Positions 41,422 to 50,233 of a stretch of 64,000 bases of DNA are shown piece by piece. Source of the stretch: UKL13-3 sp943369665 (GTDB lineage Bacteria; Bacteroidota; Bacteroidia; UKL13-3); NCBI GenBank assembly GCA_943369665.1, contig CALRNX020000003.1:1-64000 (forward strand). The letters run 5' to 3'. The notes beneath the pieces are model-generated. The model searched no databases, was not told the origin of the DNA, and saw only the letters and a list, made by a program, of their open reading frames with translations. The translations under genes and the position numbers were made by a program. Position 1 is the first letter of the stretch, and each line of letters opens with the position of its first letter.

Positions 41422-41481
41422 TTAGCGGTTAGAGGACAGTGGTTAGTTAAAATTCACTAATCACTGTCCTCTAACCGCTAA
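41422..41481. repeat. 26-bp inverted repeat between yajC and coaE
   Basis: Positions 41422-41447 and 41456-41481 are complementary at 25 of 26 bases around an eight-base loop (TAAAATTC). The arms are built from TTAG-containing units (GGTTAGAGGACAGTGGTTAG). There is no T-run directly next to the stem, so it is not a classic terminator. It resembles a REP-like or small palindromic mobile repeat, or an mRNA-stabilising hairpin. Confidence 0.8.
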
Positions 41482-41484
41482 TTA

Positions 41485-41802
41485 CTATTTCTTAGCGGGT
41501 GCATTCAATGCTTGTGAAGCTTCCATTGAAATAGCACTTCTGTCTAACTTTAAGCGTGTTCCTTCACTGTTTAGAATGAAAGTCGTTTCTTGTAAACGCT
41601 CAATTTTACCATGAACGCCACCAATGGTAATCACATTATCGCCTTCTTTCAATTCTTCTCTGAATTTCTTTTGGGCTTTATTTTTTTTCATTTGAGGAAA
41701 GATCATGAAAAAATAAAATACCACCATAATTAAGATCAATGGAAGAAAAGAAGAAATTCCACCACCTGGTTGGCCCATTAATAAAATGTTTAAAAGTGTC
41801 AT
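41485..41802 (-). CDS. yajC: Preprotein translocase subunit YajC
   Basis: A 105-residue single-span inner membrane protein that joins SecDF. The transmembrane segment (about residues 18-36, FLPLILIMVVFYFFMIFPQ) is followed by the family motif MKKNKAQKKFREELKEGDNV and ITIGGVHGKIERL. It is downstream of a DUF1573 lipoprotein gene, a common Bacteroidota arrangement with nusB. Confidence 0.95.
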   Translation of the reverse strand: MTLLNILLMGQPGGGISSFLPLILIMVVFYFFMIFPQMKKNKAQKKFREELKEGDNVITIGGVHGKIERLQETTFILNSEGTRLKLDRSAISMEASQALNAPAKK

Positions 41803-41840
41803 GTTGTTATTGTTTGTTTATGTTGTGTGAATGATTTGTG

Positions 41841-42347
41841 TTAGTGAACGGGTATTTTGGTTGCATCTGCTCCTGGTTTAGGGTTAATAAAACCCCTGAT
41901 CAGCAAAAGTGTTTCCAAAGGTTGTGTATTAGCTGTTACGGTTACGGCTTTTTCAAAAGCATCCAGGCGATAATCGCTGTTAAACTTTACTTTAATGGAA
42001 CCAAATGCTCCCGGTTTGATAGGTTCTTTTGGATAGTCAGGTACGGTGCAACCACAACTGGCCACAGCACTCGATATGAGCAGATCTTGTGTTCCGGTAT
42101 TTTGAAATTTAAAGCTATACTCGGCTTGCTCGCCTTGGGTGATGGTGCCGAAATCATGGTCTGTTTTTTCAAAGGTAATGACCGCTCCTTTGGTGTCGTC
42201 TGATGGTTTTGGAGCTGAACTGTCAGCCGTAATAGGGTTTGATACGATATCTGTTGAAGCTTTTTTAGGACCATCATTGCCACACGAAAATAAAACGCCA
42301 GCAATTAGGGTTGAATAAATTACGTTTCTTATCATACTTATAATCAC
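41841..42347 (-). CDS. DUF1573 lipoprotein
   Basis: A 168-residue protein with a lipoprotein signal ending at C22 (AGVLFSCGN). After a low-complexity linker the DUF1573 immunoglobulin-like fold has the family hallmarks DHDFGTITQGEQAEYSFKFQNTG and ASCGCTVPDYPKEPI. Initiation could also be at the Met five residues in. It lies between nusB and yajC. The molecular role of DUF1573 is not established; it is probably in the cell envelope. Confidence 0.88.
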   Translation of the reverse strand: MIISMIRNVIYSTLIAGVLFSCGNDGPKKASTDIVSNPITADSSAPKPSDDTKGAVITFEKTDHDFGTITQGEQAEYSFKFQNTGTQDLLISSAVASCGCTVPDYPKEPIKPGAFGSIKVKFNSDYRLDAFEKAVTVTANTQPLETLLLIRGFINPKPGADATKIPVH

Positions 42348-42435
42348 TTTAAGGTTTATTGTTTTTGTTTGAGGTTGTCCACAGTCAGCAACTCTGCTTA
42401 TTGCATTACGTTTACTATCTTCTTTTTTACTTGTT

Positions 42436-43380
42436 TTACTCCACCAGGCCGCGTCCTGTTTTGTTGATCTTATTTTCTTTTTTTAGGTCAATCTGCACTT
42501 TGTCCAATACGCCATTGATAAATCCATGACTATTAGGAGTGCTGTACAATTTGGCAAGCTCCAGGTATTCGTTGATGCTAACTTTAACCGGAATATGCGG
42601 AAAACTTGTAATTTCACACAAAGCCAATTTCATTAATAAAAAGTCAACAACAGCGATCCTGTCGGTTTCCCAGTTTTTTGTTTTATCACCGATAAGTTTC
42701 GATAACTCGTCTTCCTGTTCAATGGTTTTGCGGAATAAATCAATCATAAAATCCTTGTCATCACTACTCACGCTTGCTTCGGTAATAATATAATCACCGC
42801 TGCCGTCTTCTTTCATTAGGCTTATCGATTTGAGCAAAGCATTGGTAACAAGTACCTGATCGTCTTCCCAATTCATGAATTGTTCTTCCATGTATTTTTC
42901 AAACAGTTCGCTCTCGGCAATAAATATTTGGTAGATCTCCGACAACAGTTTCCGATCTTCATTAAAGCCATGATTCGGATTCTTGCTGTAAGAAGCGAAA
43001 AATTCGTTCTTCTGCAAATCGGCCCAGCTATTCTTAAACAGGTCGGAAGTACCTGTCCATTTGAGCTTCATGTCTTTCATTTTTGTATTGATGACTTCTG
43101 ATTTTTCGAGCAATACAATACATTGATTGTTGTGCATGGCTTGCAATGGCACAATAATTTCTTCGGTAGGAAAATACTTAGAAGTTTGTTTTTCTAATTC
43201 CTTGTCAATGTAAAAACGAAATTCGGCAGGTAGCGATAGTAAGAAAATGTATAATTCGTAAGCCCTATCGAGGCTTTTAAGCATAGCTTTTTCATGCGTG
43301 GTGCGATTAGGAGTTTCATCCTGGTGGTAGGCATACAAGGCCTGTAATACCTTGATTCGCAAAAATCTTCTGTTAAACAT
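42436..43380 (-). CDS. nusB: Transcription antitermination protein NusB (long form)
   Basis: A 314-residue protein that begins MFNRRFLRIKVLQALYAYHQ, as in Bacteroidota NusB. The compact NusB fold of about 130 residues is in the second half (ALLKSISLMKEDGSGDY, then LMKLALCEITSFPHIPVKVS and INEYLELAKLYSTPNSHGFI). The first half is an additional helical region that E. coli NusB (139 aa) lacks. NusB binds S10/NusE at boxA of rRNA transcripts. It is in the group with the DUF1573 lipoprotein, yajC and coaE. Confidence 0.92.
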   Translation of the reverse strand: MFNRRFLRIKVLQALYAYHQDETPNRTTHEKAMLKSLDRAYELYIFLLSLPAEFRFYIDKELEKQTSKYFPTEEIIVPLQAMHNNQCIVLLEKSEVINTKMKDMKLKWTGTSDLFKNSWADLQKNEFFASYSKNPNHGFNEDRKLLSEIYQIFIAESELFEKYMEEQFMNWEDDQVLVTNALLKSISLMKEDGSGDYIITEASVSSDDKDFMIDLFRKTIEQEDELSKLIGDKTKNWETDRIAVVDFLLMKLALCEITSFPHIPVKVSINEYLELAKLYSTPNSHGFINGVLDKVQIDLKKENKINKTGRGLVE

Positions 43381-43458
43381 GAAAAGAACCTTTTATTATT
43401 TTTTGTATAGATAGTGTTGTGTTAAAATAACCCAACGTTTTGTTTTTTATAATTTAAA

Positions 43459-43496
43459 AAAATGAACAACCGGTATCGATACCAATTGTTCATTTT
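43459..43496 (-). terminator. Terminator of the leucine dehydrogenase gene
   Basis: AATGAACAA (43461-43469) pairs with TTGTTCATT (43486-43494), with an inner palindrome GGTATCGATACC (43472-43483) and a 2+2 internal loop. On the minus strand the stem is followed by seven T bases. It begins 11 bases past the stop at 43507. Confidence 0.85.
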
Positions 43497-43506
43497 GTCA
43501 AATATC

Positions 43507-44604
43507 TTAATAAGTAGCTTTTACGCTTCTCATATCAGCAATACGTTTTTCAGCTAATTCAATAGCCGCACGTTGTGTATGAATATTTTTAGCCGCAGCT
43601 TCTTTGTAAATACGCAAGGTTACATCATAAATGTGTTCGGTATTACGCATAGCTGTTTCGCGGTTGTAACCAATATGTTCTTGGTAAACGTTGATCAAAC
43701 CACCCGCATTGATCAAAAAGTCTGGAGCATAAGCAATTCCTTTTTGAACCAACATTGGCCCGTGAACGTTTTCGTCTGCCAACTGATTATTAGCAGCACC
43801 TGCAACGATCGCACATTTTAATTTTTCGATATTTTCAGTGTTTAACACAGCGCCCATTGCACATGGAGCAAAAATGTCAACGTCTAAGCTGTATATATCA
43901 TCACCTTTAACAACTGTAGCTCCAAGTTCTTTGGCATAATGAGCCAATACGTTATCGTTGATATCGCTGATAAATAATTTGGCACCTTCAGCATGCAATC
44001 TTTCGATCAAATGGCCACCTACTTTACCGATTCCCTGAACTGCGATCTTTTTTCCATTAAGACTATCACTTCCCCATACATGTTGGGCCGAAGCTTTGAT
44101 TCCCATGAAAGTTCCGTATGCTGTTACCGGTGATGGATCTCCTCCGCCACCCATTGATTCTGGTAAACCCACAACATGGTCTGTTTCCATGTTCACGTAC
44201 TCCATATCTTTGGTTGTTGTGTTTACATCCTCAGCTGTAATGTATTTACCGTTAAGGTTTTCGACAAAACGACCAAACTTGCGCATCAAAGCTTCTGTTT
44301 TGATGGTTGTTGCATCTCCGATAATAACCGCTTTCGCTCCACCAAGGTTTAAGCCTGAGATGGCAGCTTTATAGGTCATACCGCGCGATAATCGCAATAC
44401 ATCATTAATGGCTTCAGCATCCGAAGCGTAATTCCATACACGTGTTCCTCCCAATCCTGGGCCCAAAACAGTATTATGTATAGCTATAATAGCTTTTAAC
44501 CCTGTATGGTTATCTTGACAAAACACCAGCTTTTCATGGTCGTATGTAGTGAGCTGACTAAAAATGTCGAGGGGATTGCTTGTGTTAGCTGCTTGTGTTG
44601 ACAT
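43507..44604 (-). CDS. Leucine/valine-type amino acid dehydrogenase
   Basis: A 365-residue Glu/Leu/Phe/Val dehydrogenase family enzyme that oxidatively deaminates branched-chain amino acids with NAD. Catalytic signatures are GPGLGGTRVWNY, MTYKAAISGLNLGGAKAVI with the active-site lysine, and ITAEDVNTTTKDMEYV. The nucleotide-binding motif is VQGIGKVGGHL. The length matches bacterial leucine dehydrogenases. It has its own consensus promoter and terminator, so it is a single-gene unit. Phenylalanine dehydrogenase is the main alternative. Confidence 0.9.
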   Translation of the reverse strand: MSTQAANTSNPLDIFSQLTTYDHEKLVFCQDNHTGLKAIIAIHNTVLGPGLGGTRVWNYASDAEAINDVLRLSRGMTYKAAISGLNLGGAKAVIIGDATTIKTEALMRKFGRFVENLNGKYITAEDVNTTTKDMEYVNMETDHVVGLPESMGGGGDPSPVTAYGTFMGIKASAQHVWGSDSLNGKKIAVQGIGKVGGHLIERLHAEGAKLFISDINDNVLAHYAKELGATVVKGDDIYSLDVDIFAPCAMGAVLNTENIEKLKCAIVAGAANNQLADENVHGPMLVQKGIAYAPDFLINAGGLINVYQEHIGYNRETAMRNTEHIYDVTLRIYKEAAAKNIHTQRAAIELAEKRIADMRSVKATY

Positions 44605-44640
44605 AGATTTTTGTATTACGATTAATTAAATAGAAGTTTG

Positions 44641-44671
44641 CAAAAGTAATTCAAAATTCGGGATTGACAAA
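44641..44671 (-). promoter_or_regulatory. Promoter of the leucine dehydrogenase gene
   Basis: On the minus strand TTTG (plus 44668-44671) and TACTTTTG (plus 44641-44648) are 19 bases apart, an excellent match to the Bacteroidota consensus. The -7 element lies 36 bases before the start codon. Confidence 0.75.
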
Positions 44672-44793
44672 TTGGTTAATATCGTGCTTCACTCTTAGGA
44701 TTGATGCGTATATTGGCGCTTTGTTTAATGCTGATTTTAGTCAGAACAAAACTAGTTTCTGCATTGTTCATTATAAATTGATAAGATAATCAT

Positions 44794-46593
44794 TTGAAAG
44801 CGCTCAAACACCTCAATAAGTATTTTTATAAGTATAGGCTTAGGTTTGTATTAGGAATTTTATTTGTTACAGCCTCCAATCTTTTTGCGGTTTTTCCGGC
44901 ACAGTCGGTTCGCACAGCCATTGACCTTGTGCAACAGAATCTGGCAACCTATAAATTGTATGAAGGAACCAGCTTACAACCTGTGGTGTACAAACAGGTG
45001 GGGTATATTATTTTATACTTTGGAGTGCTCATCACCATTTTTGCCCTCATTAAAGGGTTTTTTATGTACCTGATGAGGCAAACGCTTATTGTTATGTCGA
45101 GGCATGTGGAGTATGATCTGAAGAATGAGATCTTCCAGCATTATCAGCAATTGCCCATGAGTTTTTACCGCCAAAACAATACGGGTGATCTGATGGCCCG
45201 CATATCTGAGGATGTGGGGCGTGTGCGGATGTACATTGGTCCGGCAGTTATGTACATGATCAATTTTACTGTAACGATTATCTTGGTTTTATGGGCCATG
45301 TTTTCGGTAAATGTTAAATTGTCCATTTGGGTGCTAATGCCATTGCCCATATTATCCTATGCAATTTTTAGGGTAAATACTACGATCAATAAACGTGGTG
45401 ATGCCATCCAGACTCAGTTATCCAAACTCACCACTTTTGTCCAGGAAACATTCTCCGGAATAAGGGTCATTAAAGCCTTTGCAGTAGAGCGCGATTCGCA
45501 AGAGGATTTTGCAAAAGAAACCCAAACATATTATGATCGTTCGATGGATTTGGCAAGGGTAGATGCCTTATTCTTTCCATCAATGGTCTTTCTTACAGGC
45601 ATGAGCAGTTTACTGACCGTTTTTATTGGCGGAATGATGGTGATTTCGGGAGAAGTTACAATTGGAAACATTGCTGAGTTTGTATTGTACGTGAATATGC
45701 TTACCTGGCCGGTTGCATCCTTAGGATTTACAACATCACTTATTCAACGGGCGGCTGTTTCACAACAGCGTATCAATGAGTTTTTGCAGACCCAACCCGA
45801 AATTGTTTCCCGTTCAACATCTGATAAAGGATTTCATCGTGAGATCGTTTTTAAAAAGGTAACATATACCTATCAGGGAAAAAATAGTCCGGCTTTAAAA
45901 AACATTTCGTTTGTACTTCCCAAAGGAAAAACCCTTGCAATACTTGGCTCTACCGGTTCGGGTAAGACAACACTTGTTCAACTATTGTTGCGCATGATGG
46001 ATGTGCAATCGGGTAGTATTTTGATTGATGGTGAGAATATTAAGGATACCAATATGCATTATTTTAAACAGCAGATCGGGTATGCACCTCAGGATGTATT
46101 CATGTTTTCGGATAGCATTGCAAACAATATTTCCTTTGGATTGGCAGCTGATGTTTCGGATGTTGAAGAACGCATCCGGGAAGCGGCTGATGATGCAGCC
46201 TTAACCGATACGATCCAGAATTTTGCAGATGGGTTTCAAACATTGGTAGGGGAGCGCGGTATTACGTTATCGGGTGGGCAAAAACAGCGTGTATCGATTG
46301 CCCGAGCCTTAATTAAAAACCCGGAACTGCTTATTTTTGATGATTGTTTATCGGCTGTGGATACCAAAACTGAATCCATTATCCTATCGAACCTGAAAAG
46401 AATAATGGCTCAAAAAACAGCTATTATCATTAGTCATCGTGTTTCTACAGTAAAGGATGCTGATTATATTTTGGTGTTAAATGAGGGCGAAATTGTGGAA
46501 GAGGGAACCCATCAGCATTTGATGGAATTAAAAAGCAGGTATTTTAAACTGTATCAGAGTCAGTTGATTGAAGAGGTTTCTGTGGGTTCATAA
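44794..46593 (+). CDS. ABC exporter with fused ATPase (MsbA-like)
   Basis: A 599-residue half-transporter: residues 1 to about 320 form six transmembrane helices, and the rest is the ATPase. Walker A is LAILGSTGSGKTTLVQLLL, the Q loop is IGYAPQDVFMFSDSIANNI, the signature is LSGGQKQRVSIARALI, and Walker B is LLIFDDCLSAVD with ISHR as the switch His. The only start near the family N terminus is a TTG at 44794 (a stop precedes it in frame at 44782-44784). Substrate could be lipid A, a lipid or a drug; the sequence does not decide. It is a single gene. Confidence 0.93.
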   Translation: MKALKHLNKYFYKYRLRFVLGILFVTASNLFAVFPAQSVRTAIDLVQQNLATYKLYEGTSLQPVVYKQVGYIILYFGVLITIFALIKGFFMYLMRQTLIVMSRHVEYDLKNEIFQHYQQLPMSFYRQNNTGDLMARISEDVGRVRMYIGPAVMYMINFTVTIILVLWAMFSVNVKLSIWVLMPLPILSYAIFRVNTTINKRGDAIQTQLSKLTTFVQETFSGIRVIKAFAVERDSQEDFAKETQTYYDRSMDLARVDALFFPSMVFLTGMSSLLTVFIGGMMVISGEVTIGNIAEFVLYVNMLTWPVASLGFTTSLIQRAAVSQQRINEFLQTQPEIVSRSTSDKGFHREIVFKKVTYTYQGKNSPALKNISFVLPKGKTLAILGSTGSGKTTLVQLLLRMMDVQSGSILIDGENIKDTNMHYFKQQIGYAPQDVFMFSDSIANNISFGLAADVSDVEERIREAADDAALTDTIQNFADGFQTLVGERGITLSGGQKQRVSIARALIKNPELLIFDDCLSAVDTKTESIILSNLKRIMAQKTAIIISHRVSTVKDADYILVLNEGEIVEEGTHQHLMELKSRYFKLYQSQLIEEVSVGS

Positions 46594-46724
46594 TATTGTA
46601 GCCCGATATTTGTTTAAACCGAGTTAAATGAACGTTTTTGTGACGAAAAAAAGATTTTGAAAAGCCAATCGCATCGGCTATTTTTCCCGAAATATTAACT
46701 TAGAAAAAAACATAGACAACCGAC

Positions 46725-47045
46725 ATGGAGGATTACAACAAAGATGACAGACAAGAGATCTATTCAAAAAAGATCAGAGCAGGAAAGCGGACGTATTTTT
46801 TTGATGTAAAAGCAACAAAAGGAAACGACTATTTTATTACCATTACCGAAAGCAAAAAACGTTTTGAAGATGGTAGCTTCGTGAAACATAAGATCTTTTT
46901 GTACAAAGAGGATTTTAATAAATTTACAGAAGCATTTACCGAAACGGTGAATTATGTAAAAACCACGTTGATGCCGGAATACAATTTCGAAGAATTTAGC
47001 CGTGAAAACTATGCTCACGACTCGGAAGAGAATGAAACAGCATAA
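46725..47045 (+). CDS. PUR-family DNA/RNA-binding protein (DUF3276)
   Basis: A 106-residue protein whose central part (IYSKKIRAGKRTYFFDVKAT, DYFITITESKKRF, FVKHKIFLYKEDFNKFTEAF) is the PUR-alpha-like single-strand nucleic acid binding repeat found widely in Bacteroidota and spirochaetes. The acidic C terminus (FSRENYAHDSEENETA) is outside the fold. It lies 45 bases before a lipoprotein gene on the same strand. It probably binds RNA or single-stranded DNA in the cytoplasm; no specific target is known. Confidence 0.93.
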   Translation: MEDYNKDDRQEIYSKKIRAGKRTYFFDVKATKGNDYFITITESKKRFEDGSFVKHKIFLYKEDFNKFTEAFTETVNYVKTTLMPEYNFEEFSRENYAHDSEENETA

Positions 47046-47090
47046 CTCAATAAACTATAATTAACAATTAAATAAAAACCTAAAACACAC

Positions 47091-47990
47091 ATGAAAAAAC
47101 TAGTAAGATCATTTTTGATGCTTTCTGTAGCATCATTAGCTATTTTATCTTCTTGCTCTAAAGAGGATTCAAACGCTGACGTTACCGATGTAAAGGTAAC
47201 AATTACACCTTCTGTTGCTAACCCATTGGAGGGAGATTCAATTACGATTACGATTACAGCGACAGGAAACGTAGACAATAAGTTAAAATCAATTTCAGTA
47301 ACCAGAAATGATGGTAAAGTATTATTGTCGAAAAGTTTATCAGGAACAAGTGCAACTGAAACGGTGAAAGATCTTGTTGTTTCGGGTACGTATATCTATA
47401 CAGCTGCATTAACTGGTGAAAAAGGTTCTCCTGCAACCGCTACAACTACCGTTGTAACACGCACAGCTCCAAAAGGATTGGATGTTTCAAATGCTACTCC
47501 ATTGTTCGGACAGTCAAATGGTGCAGGTACCAACTCAAACTTTATTCAAGCTGAAGATCCATTTGCTGATTTTAGCACAAGTACATTTGCTGCCAATAAA
47601 GCGAGCGTTGATATTTGCTTTTTTTATGGAGAAACGAATAAAGCAACCTTAACCAGCCCTTCTGATGCTGTAATGCAAGGATTGTATAGTGGTTTAACCT
47701 GGACAGGAGCAAACACAACATCTCTATACAAAACTACTTTAACAGCTGCTCAATTTGATGCAATCGCTACCAGTGATAGTGATTCTCTTATTACTCAATT
47801 AGCTTCAACTGTTACTACTTGGACAACTTCTGCTAATCAACTTTCAGCAGGTAGTGTACTTTTATACAAAAGAGGAGCTGATGCAAAATTAGGTTTGATT
47901 AAAGTTGTAAGTTTGACTAGCAGTGATCCTGATTTGCCTATTTCATCAACAACGGCAGAGTTGAACATTGTTATTGCTGCACAAGAATAA
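47091..47990 (+). CDS. Uncharacterised lipoprotein
   Basis: A 299-residue protein with a lipoprotein signal peptide ending in SS-C22 (AILSSCSKE). A first beta-rich domain (VTDVKVTITPSVANPLEGDS, with ITATGNVDNKLKSISVTR) resembles immunoglobulin-like repeats of Bacteroidota surface proteins. The second half (FGQSNGAGTNSNFIQAEDPF, later DICFFYGETNK) is typical of extracellular proteins but not assignable. It is followed by a strong terminator. Surface or periplasmic location is inferred from the signal only. Confidence 0.85.
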   Translation: MKKLVRSFLMLSVASLAILSSCSKEDSNADVTDVKVTITPSVANPLEGDSITITITATGNVDNKLKSISVTRNDGKVLLSKSLSGTSATETVKDLVVSGTYIYTAALTGEKGSPATATTTVVTRTAPKGLDVSNATPLFGQSNGAGTNSNFIQAEDPFADFSTSTFAANKASVDICFFYGETNKATLTSPSDAVMQGLYSGLTWTGANTTSLYKTTLTAAQFDAIATSDSDSLITQLASTVTTWTTSANQLSAGSVLLYKRGADAKLGLIKVVSLTSSDPDLPISSTTAELNIVIAAQE

Positions 47991-48010
47991 TATTAAATAA
48001 CAAATACGAG

Positions 48011-48044
48011 AATCCCGGTCGGCAATTGTTGACCGGGATTTTTT
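48011..48044 (+). terminator. Terminator after the lipoprotein gene
   Basis: AATCCCGGTC (48011-48020) pairs perfectly with GACCGGGATT (48031-48040) around a ten-base loop, followed by six T bases in all. It is 20 bases beyond the stop. Confidence 0.9.
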
Positions 48045-48130
48045 ATGCAGTTTAGTTTGCAAAGGGAAGGTTAATTAAGGCTTGTTAGGGTTATCCTATT
48101 ACAAGATACAATGACAATGGAATCCAAAGA

Positions 48131-48165
48131 AAAAGCCCATAACATCAATTGTTATGGGCTTTTTT
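48131..48165 (-). terminator. Terminator of the tail-specific protease gene
   Basis: A 14-bp perfect stem (48131-48144 with 48150-48163; AAAAGCCCATAACA) around a five-base loop lies 22 bases beyond the stop of the minus-strand protease gene. Both sides have runs of A or T, so it may act in both directions. Confidence 0.88.
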
Positions 48166-48185
48166 GTGATTCAAGGATTATCGTT

Positions 48186-50204
48186 TTACTTTTTTAACTG
48201 GATCAGGTCGGCTATAATTTGTTCGCTTTCTTCCAGAGTTAAGTCAGGTTTGTCGGTTGTATTTTTACGTTCCTGTTTTCGGGCTTCTTCTCTTTTCTTC
48301 TTAGCAGCGGCTTCTTTGTCGAGTATGGATTTATAGTTAGCTTCATTAAGCGACATATACCGTTGTTTATCATTTGCCTCTATCTCCCAGATGTCTTCCA
48401 GCAAGTATTTGTATTCTGGGTCCGATTTCATCCGGTTGGTATGATTTGCAACAATTTGTACACGTAGTTGAGGAGTGACTTTTTGTGTTGATTCAACCAG
48501 CACGGCTTCAATCTGGTCCCAAGGAAGCGCATATGGGCTGGCATCTTCTCCGTATTTTTCAGAGGGGAACAGACTTGGAAGTTCAATATCGGGAGTAACG
48601 CCTTTGTGTTGGGTGCTTCCCCCGTTTACCCTGTAAAACTTAGCAATCGTTAGTTTCACCTGGCCGAGTTTTTTGTCGTTATACTGAATAAATTCATTCA
48701 GGTCAACCATGTTTTGAACGGTTCCTTTTCCAAAGGTACGTTCTCCAACAATAATTCCCCTGTTGTAGTCCTGTATAGCTGCTGCAAAGATCTCAGATGC
48801 CGATGCGCTGAATTTATTGACCAACACCGTTAATGGACCATTATAGTAGATCGTTGTGTCATAATCATTTTCCACTTTTTTATTTCCATCGGCATATCTC
48901 ACCTGAACAACGGGGCCACTTTTAATAAACAAGCCGGTCAATTCAATTGCCTCTTGCAATGAGCCACCTCCATTGTTTCGCAAGTCGATCATCAATCCAT
49001 CAATCTTTTGAAGTTTAAGCGAATCAATCAATCGTTTCACATCGCGTGTGGTACTCTTATAGTTGGGGTCGTGTTTAGCCGCAGCAGCGAAATCAATGTA
49101 AAAAGTTGGGATGCTGATGATCCCGATTTTTACTTTTTTTCCGTTACGGGTTATTTCTTTAATGCTGCTTTTGGCAGACTGATCTTCAAGGATAATCTTG
49201 TCGCGCACCAGGTCGATCATTTTGGTCGTATTGGGCTCAGTGGCGGGTATTATTTGTAAACGCACTGCTGTCCCTTTTTTTCCTCTGATCAAACTTACCA
49301 CGTCATCCAGGCGCCAATCAATAATATTAACTACTTCGCTATCTTTACCCTGTGCTACACCAATAATTTTGTCACCTGCAAAAAGCAGTTTGCTTTTATC
49401 AGCCGGTCCACCCTTAATGATTTCGCGTATTTTAGTGTACTCGTTTTCTGTTTGCAGTTGTGCCCCGATCCCTTCAAGCGAAAGGCTCATGCTTTGCGTA
49501 AAGTCTTCGGCTGTGCGTGGTGAAAAATAATTTGTATGCGGATCTGTAGTTTCCAACAGTGCATTCATAAACAGTTGAAAGGCATCTTCACTTTTTGTTT
49601 TTCCCGAAAACTTTAAAAGGGTTTCATAACGTTTCTTTACGTCTTCCAAATATTTATTTGAAGAATCAGGCTTGCCTGCTTTTGTTGCCAGGCATTCATA
49701 TTTAATTTTGGATCTCCAAAGCCTGTCATATTCTGAATAGTTTTTTGAAAAATCGGCTTTTTCCCTGTCTGTTTCAAAAGAGTCGGTTTCGTTAAAGTTG
49801 ATAGGTGTTTTAAGCAAGCCCAATGCATATTGAATGCGCTCGTTCAACCGTTCCTGGTAGGTGTTAAAAATAACAAAAGCCGGTTTGATATCTCCGCTAA
49901 AAATACCATCATCCAGCGAGTGCTTGTATTTCTGAAAGTTGTCGATATCCGACTGAAGGAAGTAAACTTTAGAAGGGTCTAAGGTTTCAATATAATTGTT
50001 CAGTCCCTTTTCTGAGAAGGCATCATTTATCTGTGGTTTGGAATAATGATATGTTGCCACAAATTGCAATGCCGTTTGGTATATTACTTTCTGTTGCTCG
50101 CTTGGACTGAATTTTTTGACTGTTGTGCTGTCGTTGCCCGCACAGGCGGTATTACCGGCCAATACCAGCAATATATATATCGCGCTAATCGTTTTTTTGA
50201 TCAT
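48186..50204 (-). CDS. Carboxy-terminal (tail-specific) processing protease, S41A
   Basis: A 672-residue envelope protease. After a signal sequence with a possible lipid-attachment Cys (LAGNTACAG, not an ideal lipobox), the N-terminal helical region of Prc-type proteases runs to about residue 220. A PDZ domain follows (IGAQLQTENEYTKIREIIKG, then PADKSKLLFAGDKI), then the S41 domain with the nucleophile in VNKFSASASEIFAAAIQ (near residue 466) and the general base Lys in VGERTFGKGTVQ (near residue 489). The C-terminal part is lysine/glutamate-rich. E. coli Prc cuts FtsI and MepS; the substrates here are unknown. Confidence 0.94.
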   Translation of the reverse strand: MIKKTISAIYILLVLAGNTACAGNDSTTVKKFSPSEQQKVIYQTALQFVATYHYSKPQINDAFSEKGLNNYIETLDPSKVYFLQSDIDNFQKYKHSLDDGIFSGDIKPAFVIFNTYQERLNERIQYALGLLKTPINFNETDSFETDREKADFSKNYSEYDRLWRSKIKYECLATKAGKPDSSNKYLEDVKKRYETLLKFSGKTKSEDAFQLFMNALLETTDPHTNYFSPRTAEDFTQSMSLSLEGIGAQLQTENEYTKIREIIKGGPADKSKLLFAGDKIIGVAQGKDSEVVNIIDWRLDDVVSLIRGKKGTAVRLQIIPATEPNTTKMIDLVRDKIILEDQSAKSSIKEITRNGKKVKIGIISIPTFYIDFAAAAKHDPNYKSTTRDVKRLIDSLKLQKIDGLMIDLRNNGGGSLQEAIELTGLFIKSGPVVQVRYADGNKKVENDYDTTIYYNGPLTVLVNKFSASASEIFAAAIQDYNRGIIVGERTFGKGTVQNMVDLNEFIQYNDKKLGQVKLTIAKFYRVNGGSTQHKGVTPDIELPSLFPSEKYGEDASPYALPWDQIEAVLVESTQKVTPQLRVQIVANHTNRMKSDPEYKYLLEDIWEIEANDKQRYMSLNEANYKSILDKEAAAKKKREEARKQERKNTTDKPDLTLEESEQIIADLIQLKK

Positions 50205-50233
50205 ATGAAAAGGGAAGGTGCTGCTAAAATGGC

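Noticed and set aside
43472..43483. GGTATCGATACC as an operator palindrome
   Set aside because: It is the upper stem of the terminator after the leucine dehydrogenase gene, so no separate role is needed.
46663..46686. Terminator after the ABC exporter gene (AGCC...GGCT with T-run)
   Set aside because: The stem is only four bases plus a mismatch, too weak to list as a feature.
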